Below are positions 57,043 to 64,000 of a stretch of 64,000 nucleotides of DNA, piece after piece; the first letter of the stretch is position 1; every line of letters starts with the position of its first letter. Origin of the DNA: Pseudomonas peradeniyensis (GTDB taxonomy: Bacteria > Pseudomonadota > Gammaproteobacteria > Pseudomonadales > Pseudomonadaceae); the NCBI RefSeq assembly GCF_014268935.2, contig NZ_JABWRJ020000001.1, positions 868,001 to 932,000 on the forward strand. The letters are read 5' to 3'. The position numbers and the translations under genes were made by a program. The notes below the pieces were generated by a model, which saw only the letters and a program-made list of their open reading frames with translations, was not told the DNA's origin and did no database searches.

Positions 57043-57379
57043 CGACGAGCTGCCCCCCATCCCGGGCAAACGCTACTTCACCATCGGTGAAGTCAGCGAG
57101 CTCTGTGCGGTAAAACCGCACGTGCTGCGCTACTGGGAGCAGGAATTTCCGCAGCTCAACCCGGTGAAGCGCCGTGGCAACCGGCGGTATTATCAGCGCC
57201 AGGATGTGCTGATGATCCGCCAGATCCGCGCTTTGCTGTATGACCAGGGCTTTACCATTGGCGGGGCGCGGTTACGGCTCTCCAGTGATGAGGTCAAGGA
57301 TGAGTCCAGCCAGTACAAGCAGCTGATTCGGCAGATGATTGCGGAGTTGGAGGATGTGTTGGTGGTGTTGAAGAAGTGA
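57023..57379 (+). CDS. MerR-family regulator, short form
   Basis: 118 residues; overlaps the ihfA 3' end by 20 bases. N-terminal winged HTH with [21 protein letters not shown] and the wing [13 protein letters not shown]; then a dimer helix. There is no C-terminal effector domain. Usual companion of ihfA in Pseudomonas; target genes unknown. Confidence 0.92.
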   Translation: MLEPSHNDELPPIPGKRYFTIGEVSELCAVKPHVLRYWEQEFPQLNPVKRRGNRRYYQRQDVLMIRQIRALLYDQGFTIGGARLRLSSDEVKDESSQYKQLIRQMIAELEDVLVVLKK

Positions 57380-57478
57380 TCTGGTTGGCGACGAGTGGAA
57401 ATTTTTGAAAAAAAGCTTCCATTATTCAAAAGGTTAGGTTAAATTCTTCAACGTTCTCAGCGGTATCGAGAATGATGT

Positions 57479-57555
57479 CGGGGCGTAGCGCAGCCCGGTA
57501 GCGCACTTGCATGGGGTGCAAGGGGTCGAGTGTTCGAATCACTCCGTCCCGACCA
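57479..57555 (+). tRNA. tRNA-Pro (GGG)
   Basis: 77 bases with encoded CCA. Acceptor CGGGGCG pairs with CGTCCCG; anticodon stem CTTGC / GCAAG with loop ATGGGGT gives GGG; T loop TTCGAAT. Its 3' half is a classic integration target, and everything after it looks acquired. Confidence 0.95.
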
Positions 57556-57568
57556 AAATACTCCAAAG

Positions 57569-57601
57569 AATCCAGTCACTTAGCGGTGACTGGATTTTTT
57601 T
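57569..57601 (+). terminator. intrinsic terminator of tRNA-Pro
   Basis: AATCCAGTCAC-TTAGCG-GTGACTGGATT followed by TTTTT, directly after the tRNA. The next 57602-57886 shows no gene; it holds a stretch like a common Pseudomonas intergenic element (tggccgctttcgacccaaag). Confidence 0.92.
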
Positions 57602-57886
57602 ATGTCTTCGAATTTTGCCGCTGATAGAAATTTACACCACTTTTTGCGCTACCGAGATTTGATTAGATTTCGCGGGCGGCTTAGCACATCGAAATCCATG
57701 ACTAAGGGTTGTTCAGAGCCGTTTACGTCTGTGGATTGATGGGCAGATGCTCGTACCCAACTGAGTTGCAAATGGTAAATCTCGGATGGCCGCTTTCGAC
57801 CCAAAGCTGCCAGTGGCGCTGATAATTGCGGACGAAAAGCTCCTATGCCTGAGCGGCCTGCGCCGTTTTTAAGCGGCATAGTAGCT

Positions 57887-58903
57887 CTACATCCTCACGA
57901 TTCCAGTTCCTGGCGTGCGCAAGGCCATGAGCCATTTGGAGACCGCATTGCGTTCGACCGCCCGGATCGGATAGCCCCGGGCTTCGATCGTAGTTTTTGC
58001 CCCGGGGCTGAGCGTCGAGGAGGTGACGATCACTCCGTATTCGGCTTTTTCCCATTGAACATCGGAAAGCAGGCCCTTGATCACGACCTTCTCGACCTTC
58101 GCCTTCTGGCGCTTGCACTGTACTAGGCAGAGCGGGTTCGCGCCGGGCTCCGAGTCTGGTTTCCATACACGTACATCCACACCGTCATCACCCGAGCCAG
58201 GCCCGAGGTCGACTCTGAAGCCTTGTCGCTGAAAAAACTCAGCAGTCAGTTCTTCAAACCGACGCCAGTGCATATCGCCAATCCGGTCCTTGTTGACAGA
58301 CAAGTAGTCGATAAACCGCTGATCAATGAAGGCCCCGCCCTTGCTGCTATGCTCGGCTTTGCCGAAAAGCTGATCTAGCGAGACTCGGTCATTCCAGATT
58401 GCAGGTTGCTGGTTCGAGAGGAGACTCATCCGCATGGCCAAGTCGAATACGTGGATTTGCTCCAACGCCATGTCCCAACCGGCATGACCGAATTCCCTCT
58501 TGCAACGCGCGAGATATGGAGAGGGATTAAGCCCTCTGCCTGACTTCGAAGCCGCCTCGATCATCGAGGGCATCATTTGATTCCAGGTTCTCACGACGGC
58601 GAAGTGCAAATCCTCTTGCCCGCTGCGCCGATACTTATGAAAGAGCTTTGCTCCGGTGTGATCCCCGTCGTACTCCTCCTCGGTGTACCCGACTCGAAAC
58701 AGCAGGCGATAAGCAATGGCCTCCAAATCAGTGGAGTGCAGCCGAGTTCCGTTCTGCTCAGATTCTCGCGCGCGATCTGCGTATCCTTCTTCACCACTAA
58801 GATGGTCGTAGAGCTCCTCCAAGGTTAAGGCCAATCCAACTTTGTAGCCTGTGAGGTCTGCAAGGTATTCGTTAAGGTCGCCAGCTCTGAAGCTCATGTG
58901 CAT
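57887..58903 (-). CDS. Mrr-type restriction endonuclease-like protein
   Basis: 338 residues. The C-terminal third has the Mrr_cat nuclease fold: MHWRRFEELTAEFFQRQGFR, then DDGVD (residues 239-243) and the QCK triad (262-264), and YGVIVTSSTLSPGAKTTIEA. The N-terminal 200 residues form an uncharacterised helical domain, perhaps for target or modification recognition (YLARCKREFGHAGWDMALEQ in the middle). Such proteins cut methylated or foreign DNA. There is no methylase beside it. Codon use is less GC-biased than in the core genes. An alternative start is the Met two codons later. Confidence 0.85.
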   Translation of the reverse strand: MHMSFRAGDLNEYLADLTGYKVGLALTLEELYDHLSGEEGYADRARESEQNGTRLHSTDLEAIAYRLLFRVGYTEEEYDGDHTGAKLFHKYRRSGQEDLHFAVVRTWNQMMPSMIEAASKSGRGLNPSPYLARCKREFGHAGWDMALEQIHVFDLAMRMSLLSNQQPAIWNDRVSLDQLFGKAEHSSKGGAFIDQRFIDYLSVNKDRIGDMHWRRFEELTAEFFQRQGFRVDLGPGSGDDGVDVRVWKPDSEPGANPLCLVQCKRQKAKVEKVVIKGLLSDVQWEKAEYGVIVTSSTLSPGAKTTIEARGYPIRAVERNAVSKWLMALRTPGTGIVRM

Positions 58904-58939
58904 AAAAGGGGGCCTTGGCGTGGAAGTAATATGCGAGCA

Positions 58940-58958
58940 GTGTTGATTTACTCAACAC
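58940..58958. promoter_or_regulatory. hairpin or operator upstream of Mrr-like gene
   Basis: GTGTTGA-TTTAC-TCAACAC, a perfect 7-base inverted repeat 36 bases before the nuclease ATG. Flanked by an imperfect direct repeat (AAGGGGGCCTTGG near 58908 and AAGGGGCCTTGG near 58967). Confidence 0.35.
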
Positions 58959-59106
58959 ATCCCAAGAAAGGGGCCTTGGGGCATCGGGATGAAGAGCACA
59001 CCTGTACACGCTGGGCCCAAATATCACGAATCTACGACCAGAGCTTGATCTTCGTACCTACATCTACAAGAAGCTGGGCGATCACAGGGAGCTCTTGACA
59101 TCCTAG

Positions 59107-59136
59107 AAAAAAGCAGCTCTCAAGAGCTGCTTTTTC
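59107..59136 (-). terminator. intrinsic terminator of the 42-codon gene
   Basis: GCAGCTCT-CA-AGAGCTGC with A-run and T-run on both flanks, 4 bases after the stop of the small minus-strand gene. Confidence 0.85.
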
Positions 59137-59140
59137 TTCC

Positions 59141-59269
59141 CTATTCGCCCTTTTTGTGCTTATGGGGTTTCAGGTCCGGGTGCTCCTTCTGCTTTTCAGG
59201 AGTGACTCGCTGCCTTTTGTCCGGAGTGCCATCTTCGTTGGTGCGTTTAGGACCGGGCTTGATGCTCAT
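59141..59269 (-). CDS. small basic protein, 42 residues
   Basis: ATG at 59269 on the minus strand, with AAGGA 9 bases before it, reads MSIKPGPKRTNEDGTPDK and continues as a very hydrophilic Lys/Pro/His-rich chain ending HKHKKGE, TAG at 59141. A strong terminator starts 4 bases later, which argues for a real gene. No family recognised; the charge suggests nucleic acid binding or disorder. The 59270-59514 stretch beyond it shows nothing else. Confidence 0.6.
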   Translation of the reverse strand: MSIKPGPKRTNEDGTPDKRQRVTPEKQKEHPDLKPHKHKKGE

Positions 59270-59514
59270 GCAAAATTTCCTTTTCTGCTTGGGTTGTTGA
59301 GTACTGTTATGTTGTTAGTCCAATCTCTTGCAGCTGTCAAAGCAGGCCGGCGCATAAAAGCTTGGCAGCCTAATGATTGTATCCCGCATTCAACACTAGA
59401 GGCCTGAGTATGAGCCTACGGCCAAAGGCTTGCACCAACGCAGTGCGATACGAGGGCCGACTTTCCACCGACGGCATTGGCAGGTCTACCAAACTCAGCC
59501 ATTAGCGAGAAAAG

Positions 59515-60039
59515 CTAAACGCCGTACCGTTTGTTTCCCCCAGATGTGATGCAATAGCGACCGCCTCTTGGGCCGATGCAGATACGACCCGAAGAGCAGG
59601 GGCATGATGAACCATATTCTGACGTTGTGCTGCGAGCTGGTTGTGGAGTGAGTCGCTCTCTTTTGGGCTGTAAGCTAATAAAGCAATTTGCGCCACTACA
59701 GAGATTTTTATAGGAGATCCACCGCTGCGGCTGTCCATCAAGGCTGATGCGGGCCCATTCATTCTGCTGCTCATAGACCTGCACCTTCTCGCCGCGTTTG
59801 AGTTGGGAAATCACTTTTCCGCCTGGCTGAGCGCGCAGGTTCAGCTTGTCCGCGTTGACGAAGTGCTCTGTTGTGGATTTTTGTGTTGTCTGTGGCGCCA
59901 GTGATGAGACCGTTGTCAAGGACCTCACTGGCGCCTGGCTAAGAGGCGCCTCTATTCTAGGCGAGTCCTTTTTGCCGACTGCCCAGATCACTACAAAGAA
60001 TACAAGCAGTAATAGCCAAGATTGACCTTTTTTGCGCAT
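59515..60039 (-). CDS. membrane-anchored SH3 (bacterial type) protein
   Basis: 174 residues. One N-terminal membrane helix (WLLLLVFFVVIWAV), a variable linker, a bacterial SH3 domain (NADKLNLRAQPGGKVISQLK, then VQVYEQQNEWARISLD), and a Cys-rich tail with SSCPCSSGRICIGPRGGRYC ending in GGNKRYGV. The tail resembles one attached to small proteins of phage or defence-rich regions. It would face the periplasm. Function unknown. Confidence 0.8.
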   Translation of the reverse strand: MRKKGQSWLLLLVFFVVIWAVGKKDSPRIEAPLSQAPVRSLTTVSSLAPQTTQKSTTEHFVNADKLNLRAQPGGKVISQLKRGEKVQVYEQQNEWARISLDGQPQRWISYKNLCSGANCFISLQPKRERLTPQPARSTTSEYGSSCPCSSGRICIGPRGGRYCITSGGNKRYGV

Positions 60040-60149
60040 ATCCCTTGCACCTCGAATAGAGAACTGTCCCAGCGACGGAACCTCATGAAACGCTTCACCT
60101 TTTGGCCATCAAGGCAGGTTGTACAGCGAAAAGTTCCGGTGGGTATGTA

Positions 60150-60360
60150 TGTCTAAGCTTTTCAGCTTAGCCGAGTAGCGCAGTTAGCACGGAGGATTGC
60201 AACCAGGCTGTGCGTCCGCTTGGGGTCGTAAGCGGACGGTCGTGAACTACGGGGGCTACACGGGCCCCCCACACCGCTGCAGCGGCAAGCACACCAGGTA
60301 GTAGATGAGCCAGCACGCATAGATGCTGGCATGCAGGTAACAGGCGCGCGCGACCTGTTC
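60150..60360. other. strongly folded intergenic region (five to six hairpins)
   Basis: Perfect or near-perfect inverted repeats follow one another: 60153-60170 (CTAAGCT-4-AGCTTAG), 60214-60237 (GTCCGCTT-8-AAGCGGAC), 60251-60269 (GGGGGC-7-GCCCCC), 60274-60285 (CCGCTGCAGCGG), 60309-60330 (GCCAGCA-8-TGCTGGC) and 60339-60359 (AACAGG-9-CCTGTT). No convincing reading frame. In the 487-base gap before qatA; could be a structured RNA. Confidence 0.45.
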
Positions 60361-60363
60361 CTG

Positions 60364-60381
60364 ACGTAACTTCTACGTAAC
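60364..60381. repeat. short direct repeat upstream of qatA
   Basis: ACGTAAC repeated with an 11-base period (60364-60370 and 60375-60381), about one helix turn apart, 145 bases before qatA. Possible site for a regulator. Confidence 0.3.
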
Positions 60382-60526
60382 GAAATATTTCCTTGTCTCA
60401 TTGCTCCCTTGGGTGGTGGCCATTGGCCAAGTGCAAAGGCTACTATGGTGCGTTGTTGCCATTGCTTCACGCTGACAACTTTCACTCGGAAAGCTTTCAC
60501 GTTGAAGACGTCCAGGGAGGGTTTCC

Positions 60527-62398
60527 ATGTGGGTAGATAACGAGACGGAAACAGACTTCCTAAACTTTTCTGGGGTCGCTGACACGGTCGCCGAGATCGT
60601 CTACCAAGCTGATGGCCGCCCGATTTCCATCGGTGTGTCTGGTGCGTGGGGCGCGGGCAAGTCGTCCATGATCAAGTTGATCCAGGCATCCCTCAAAGCT
60701 CCGCCCCAGGCCGAGGAGAAGCCTGCGAAGGACTTTATATTCGTCGAATTCAACGCTTGGCTGTACCAAGGCTACGATGACGCCCGCGCCGCCCTGATGG
60801 ACGTGATCGCCACGCGTCTGGAAGCCGAGGCCAAGAAGCGCGCGAAAGGTCTAGATAAAGCTACTGAGCTGCTTTCACGGGTGAATTGGCTCCGGACTGC
60901 GAAGCTCGCCGGCAGCACCGCCTTGTCCTTTGCTACGGGAGTACCCGCGCCGGGCCTGCTAGGCGAGATCATTAGCCTTGTTGACCGAGTTCGATCTGGG
61001 CAGGTCGATCAGGATGCCATCGAGGCATTGCACGACACCGCCGAAAAAGCCAAGGATGAGGCCGGTAAGCTATGGAGTAGCGCACCTGCCAAAAAGTCTC
61101 CGCCTAAGGAAATCCAGGCACTCAGGGATAACTTCGAGACCATCCTGGAAGAGCTGGGGGTCACCCTCGTCGTGTTGATCGACGACCTGGATCGCTGCCT
61201 GCCCGAGACCACTATCTCTACGCTGGAAGCCATTCGACTCTTCCTGTTCCTGCGCAATACAGCGTTCGTTATCGCTGCGGACAACGAGATGATAAAGCAC
61301 GCGGTGCGCAAGCACTTTAGCGGCGTGCCCGATGATGTCTTGGTGACCAGCTATTTCGACAAACTGATTCAGGTGCCGATTCGTGTTCCTCCCCTGGGTA
61401 CCCAGGAAGTCAGGGCGTATATGATGATGCTGTTCCTAGAGAACAGTAAGCTGCCCAAAGAGGTCGTCGAAGAAATTCGAGTTCAGGTGCGCGGACAGCT
61501 TCGGACAACCTGGCAGGGCAACCGGGTGGATCGCGCGTTCATGCAGAGCTTGTATAGCGACTACCCCACAGACCTGATCGGCAAGTTCGACACCGCTGAA
61601 CGCCTGGCTGCGGTCATGACGTCTGCCTCGGGTATCCAGGGAAACCCTCGACTAATCAAGCGCTTCCTGAACGCCCTGTCTATCCGAATGAGCATATCTC
61701 GTGCTCAAGGGGTAGGTGTCGACGAAGCGGTGCTGGTCAAGCTGATGCTTTTCGAGCGTAGCGGTAACCCAAAGGCGTACGAAGAACTGATGAAGGCGGT
61801 GGCATCCCACAAGGACGGCAAGCCCGTGCTGCTTGGCGAGTGGGAAGCTGATATGAAGTTGGGCAAAGCCCTAGCGCTCCAGCAGCCCTGGGATCTTCCT
61901 TTCGTCAAAGAGTGGCTCGCCCTGCCTCCAGCGTTGGCAGACAAAGATCTGCGGGGAGCAATCTACGTCAGTCGTGAGCATGCTCCGATCATCACAGACG
62001 AAGACCGACTGTCTTCGGAAGCTGCCGAGCTGCTTACCGCACTGCTCGCTACCCCTGACATGGCTGAGCAGCTCAAGGATAGGTTGGCACTCATAGCGCC
62101 TGTCGATATCAACGTGGTGATGGATCGTTTGCTAGACAAAGCAGGTGCTGAGCAAGAGTGGGGAGTACCTGACATCCTGGAGGCCTTGCTCGTAGTCGGA
62201 CGACTTGATGCTCAGCAGGGGCTTCGATTGGCTGCGTTTCTGAAAGCTCGTCCGCCGGCACAAATCCAGGCGGGCATTGTGCCGAAGCTTACAGACGAGG
62301 TTTGGGCGAAGTCAGTGTACGAATTTTGGAAGACGGCTGAAGTCAGTCCGCCGGTGAAGGCTGCAATAAGGAAGTTTGATGGGAACCTCACAAAATAA
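60527..62398 (+). CDS. qatA: QatA: KAP-family P-loop NTPase
   Basis: 623 residues; GGGAGGG ribosome site before the ATG. KAP NTPase: Walker A GAWGAGKSS (residues 39-47), the KAP insert between the Walker motifs, and Walker B VVLIDDLDRCLPE (Asp 219-220). VIAADNEMIKHAVRKHF and GNPRLIKRFLNAL are further family landmarks. First gene of a Qat anti-phage set (ATPase, QatB, QueC-like QatC, TatD-like QatD). KAP ATPases often act near membranes, but here there is no clear membrane helix. Overlaps qatB by 20 bases. Confidence 0.88.
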   Translation: MWVDNETETDFLNFSGVADTVAEIVYQADGRPISIGVSGAWGAGKSSMIKLIQASLKAPPQAEEKPAKDFIFVEFNAWLYQGYDDARAALMDVIATRLEAEAKKRAKGLDKATELLSRVNWLRTAKLAGSTALSFATGVPAPGLLGEIISLVDRVRSGQVDQDAIEALHDTAEKAKDEAGKLWSSAPAKKSPPKEIQALRDNFETILEELGVTLVVLIDDLDRCLPETTISTLEAIRLFLFLRNTAFVIAADNEMIKHAVRKHFSGVPDDVLVTSYFDKLIQVPIRVPPLGTQEVRAYMMMLFLENSKLPKEVVEEIRVQVRGQLRTTWQGNRVDRAFMQSLYSDYPTDLIGKFDTAERLAAVMTSASGIQGNPRLIKRFLNALSIRMSISRAQGVGVDEAVLVKLMLFERSGNPKAYEELMKAVASHKDGKPVLLGEWEADMKLGKALALQQPWDLPFVKEWLALPPALADKDLRGAIYVSREHAPIITDEDRLSSEAAELLTALLATPDMAEQLKDRLALIAPVDINVVMDRLLDKAGAEQEWGVPDILEALLVVGRLDAQQGLRLAAFLKARPPAQIQAGIVPKLTDEVWAKSVYEFWKTAEVSPPVKAAIRKFDGNLTK

Positions 62399-63272
62399 CG
62401 ATCCGCCTGGCAAGGGTCTACCGTACGTACCACCTTGGACTCCTCCGCTGCCCCCTGTGCCGCCAAAGCCGCCCGAGCCACCGGATGCAGATCCACAAGA
62501 TGACGGGCCATACGAGCCAGACAAGGACGAGACCGAGGATGGTAGTGACCAAGCCGATGACCCAAGACAGGTACCCCAGGCACCTTCACCCTTAGCACCT
62601 CCTGCACGATTCAAGGGGGCGCGGCGGGGGCTCGGTGACTTCGCAAGCAGCGGTAATCGCAATAGCTTGCGCAAGAGCCTGCGGGAATATGTGCGCCATG
62701 GATATGGTGGATCAAAAACCACCACGGCTCGCTTTGGAGGCACCGCGTCGATCGCCGGGGTCTTCGGCAGTGCGCTTGAGTCGGTCGCTGATGGCAGCCA
62801 GCAAGCCGGCCCCGGTGTACTTGACCGAGTCCTTCTGCAAGGTCGCTCTGCCTCCGAAGTGATGGATGCACTGGTTGAAGCCGTGCGCCCAGTAGACGGT
62901 ACTCAGGATGCGGAGGCTGAGCGTGCCTCGATCCGTGGCTCGCTATCCGATGTTCTTGTGCGTTACCCAGACGCTGACCTACTCAACCTGTCAGCCGAGC
63001 AGCGGACGTTTGCGATTGAGCGTTTCACAGCGATGGACGTCTTCCATCGGTACGAGCTCGATATGTGCAAGACGATCCAGGAAAAAGCGCCTTCAGCATC
63101 CGTCGCAATGCGTCGCTTGAAGGAGATCAAGGACTACATCAAAGAATGCGTGAGCGCGTCGTTCCGCAAGATCGCAAACGCCAGAACGCCCTTGACTACT
63201 GGGAGGATTTCTCAGGTTGTTACCCAGGCGCTGCAGGACACCTTTGAAGTCTTTGAGGGGTACGTAGAATGA
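62379..63272 (+). CDS. qatB: QatB: proline-rich Qat component
   Basis: 297 residues from ATG 62379, or 298 from TTG 62376. An extremely proline-rich acidic N-terminus (YVPPWTPPLPPVPPKPPEPP) then an acidic stretch; the rest is a helical domain (LREYVRHGYGGSKTTTARFG, AFIERFTAMDVF-like and MRRLKEIKDYIKECV). Sits between qatA and qatC with overlapping ends (TGA of qatB inside ATGA of qatC), the expected place of QatB. Molecular role not known. Identity rests on position as well as layout. Confidence 0.78.
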   Translation: MGTSQNNDPPGKGLPYVPPWTPPLPPVPPKPPEPPDADPQDDGPYEPDKDETEDGSDQADDPRQVPQAPSPLAPPARFKGARRGLGDFASSGNRNSLRKSLREYVRHGYGGSKTTTARFGGTASIAGVFGSALESVADGSQQAGPGVLDRVLLQGRSASEVMDALVEAVRPVDGTQDAEAERASIRGSLSDVLVRYPDADLLNLSAEQRTFAIERFTAMDVFHRYELDMCKTIQEKAPSASVAMRRLKEIKDYIKECVSASFRKIANARTPLTTGRISQVVTQALQDTFEVFEGYVE

Positions 63273-64000
63273 GGTTTGTGTGCGGTCCAGCTGGATTCAC
63301 GGTGCCGGGTATGGACGGCGCCATGCAAGTGGTGATCTACGGTAAAGCGGAGGATGGGCAGGTCAGCGTTGGTGGCTATGCTCGGGAACTGCTGGATAGG
63401 GCCCATTTGGAAATCAGCCCTCAAGCCTGGGACTTTCTGAGTATCGCGCTTTCAGTGGTGGCTGCTGACTTCACTGATCTGAGAGCAAAAAGTGCTGATG
63501 CCTGGACTCGCCAGATCAGTCTTGAAATTGCTGTGCTGGATCCGGTGTTTTGGAATGCGCAGGCTCGTGCCTTGGAGGCGGCGTTGCGGTTCCTCACAAC
63601 GGATCAGTGGACACTGGCTTTTCATCCTGGTGGTTTTGGGCCGCCGGCACAGATGCAGGTACTGCATCCTGTTGAAGATTCGGTGGTGCTGCTCTCTGGT
63701 GGTCTAGACAGCTTGATTGGTGCAATTGACCTGGTCGAACAGGGGGTGAAACCCTACGCAGTGAGCCAGATTGTTCGAGGCGATGGTGAGAAGCAGGATC
63801 TGTTCGCACAGAGTCTTGGTTTGAACCGGATCGGTCTCAACCACGTGGCCAGGTCGCCCGGGCAGCAAGAGCCGTCCCAGCGCGCGCGCTCGATCGTATT
63901 TTTGGCATTTGGCCTAGCCGTAGCGACTTCGCTCGATCGCTACCATCGTGGCGAGACCGTTCCGCTGTATATCTGCGAGAACGGGTTCATCGCCATCAAT
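63269..64000 (+). CDS. qatC: QatC: QueC-like PP-loop enzyme (3' end outside window)
   Basis: 244 codons visible. The PP-loop pyrophosphatase motif SGGLDS is at residues 143-148 in VVLLSGGLDSLIGA, the ATP site of the QueC/7-cyano-7-deazaguanine synthase fold. The first 140 residues are an extra domain absent from plain QueC. QARSIVFLAFGLAVA-like segment follows the PP-loop region. In Qat defence QatC is thought to make or attach a base-like modification; no queuosine biosynthesis gene is adjacent. The gene runs past 64000, where qatD is expected. Confidence 0.85.
   Translation, partial: MRFVCGPAGFTVPGMDGAMQVVIYGKAEDGQVSVGGYARELLDRAHLEISPQAWDFLSIALSVVAADFTDLRAKSADAWTRQISLEIAVLDPVFWNAQARALEAALRFLTTDQWTLAFHPGGFGPPAQMQVLHPVEDSVVLLSGGLDSLIGAIDLVEQGVKPYAVSQIVRGDGEKQDLFAQSLGLNRIGLNHVARSPGQQEPSQRARSIVFLAFGLAVATSLDRYHRGETVPLYICENGFIAIN

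Noticed and set aside
57649..57879. 76-codon minus-strand frame after tRNA-Pro
   Set aside because: No ribosome site or motif; overlaps a generic intergenic element (tggccgctttcgaccc).
57556..57886. Attachment-site repeat of the tRNA-Pro 3' end
   Set aside because: No second copy of the T-arm/acceptor sequence was found by eye in the window; only its terminator follows.
59156..59407. 83-codon plus-strand frame
   Set aside because: Antisense to the 42-codon gene, which has a better ribosome site and a terminator.
60162..60500. Minus-strand 112-codon frame upstream of qatA
   Set aside because: No ribosome site, no family-like pattern, and it runs through the hairpin chain.
63269..64000. Queuosine biosynthesis QueC
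   Set aside because: Extra N-terminal domain, overlapping KAP ATPase and QatB genes, and no queD/queE nearby; Qat fits better.

Overview
The window looks like the chromosome of a high-GC Pseudomonas of the P. putida group. The evidence is the very high third-position GC, the many REP palindromes of the form found in that group, the DUF1654 protein, and a housekeeping order (thrS-infC-rpmI-rplT-pheS-pheT-ihfA-MerR-tRNA-Pro, with rbs, ansB and endA nearby) that matches my memory of P. putida genomes. No database search was possible.

Layout. (1) 1-7.9 kb: the 3' part of a giant secreted RTX protein with an animal-type heme peroxidase domain. (2) 8-28.6 kb: a sulfur-scavenging locus with two TonB-dependent receptors, three DszB-like sulfinate desulfinases, two FMN-dependent monooxygenases (SsuD/DszA type), an SfnB/DszC-type flavin oxidoreductase, a heterodimeric ABC exporter, a class II aldolase-like protein, a secreted lipase-like hydrolase, an exported orphan binding protein and a sigma-54 activator of the SfnR type. 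Five sigma-54 promoters of the -24/-12 type and a recurring dyad TTGCTG-N3-CAGCA(G/A) lie only in the control regions I inspected; I infer one SfnR-like regulon. (3) 28.6-40.6 kb: ordinary core genes (YceH, SstT, NhaR, TerC, PuuB, EndA, AnsB, small lipoproteins) with tRNA-Val. (4) 40.8-48 kb: a ribose operon rbsBACRKD followed by an exported nucleoside hydrolase, which together would release ribose from nucleosides outside the cytoplasm, import it and phosphorylate it. (5) 48-57.5 kb: cold-shock gene and the translation operon, with a visible tRNA-Thr anticodon-arm mimic just before thrS and a rare ATT start for infC. (6) 57.5-64 kb: after tRNA-Pro(GGG) the codon usage becomes mixed and AT-richer. 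This accessory segment has an Mrr-type endonuclease, a hidden 42-codon gene, an SH3 protein, a strongly folded intergenic region and the first three genes of a QatABCD-type anti-phage system, the third cut by the window end.

The points most worth follow-up are the predicted SfnR-type regulon and its dyad, the tandem desulfinases in which one copy has lost the catalytic cysteine, the complementary degeneration in the ABC exporter pair, the ThrRS operator, and the structured region just upstream of the Qat genes.
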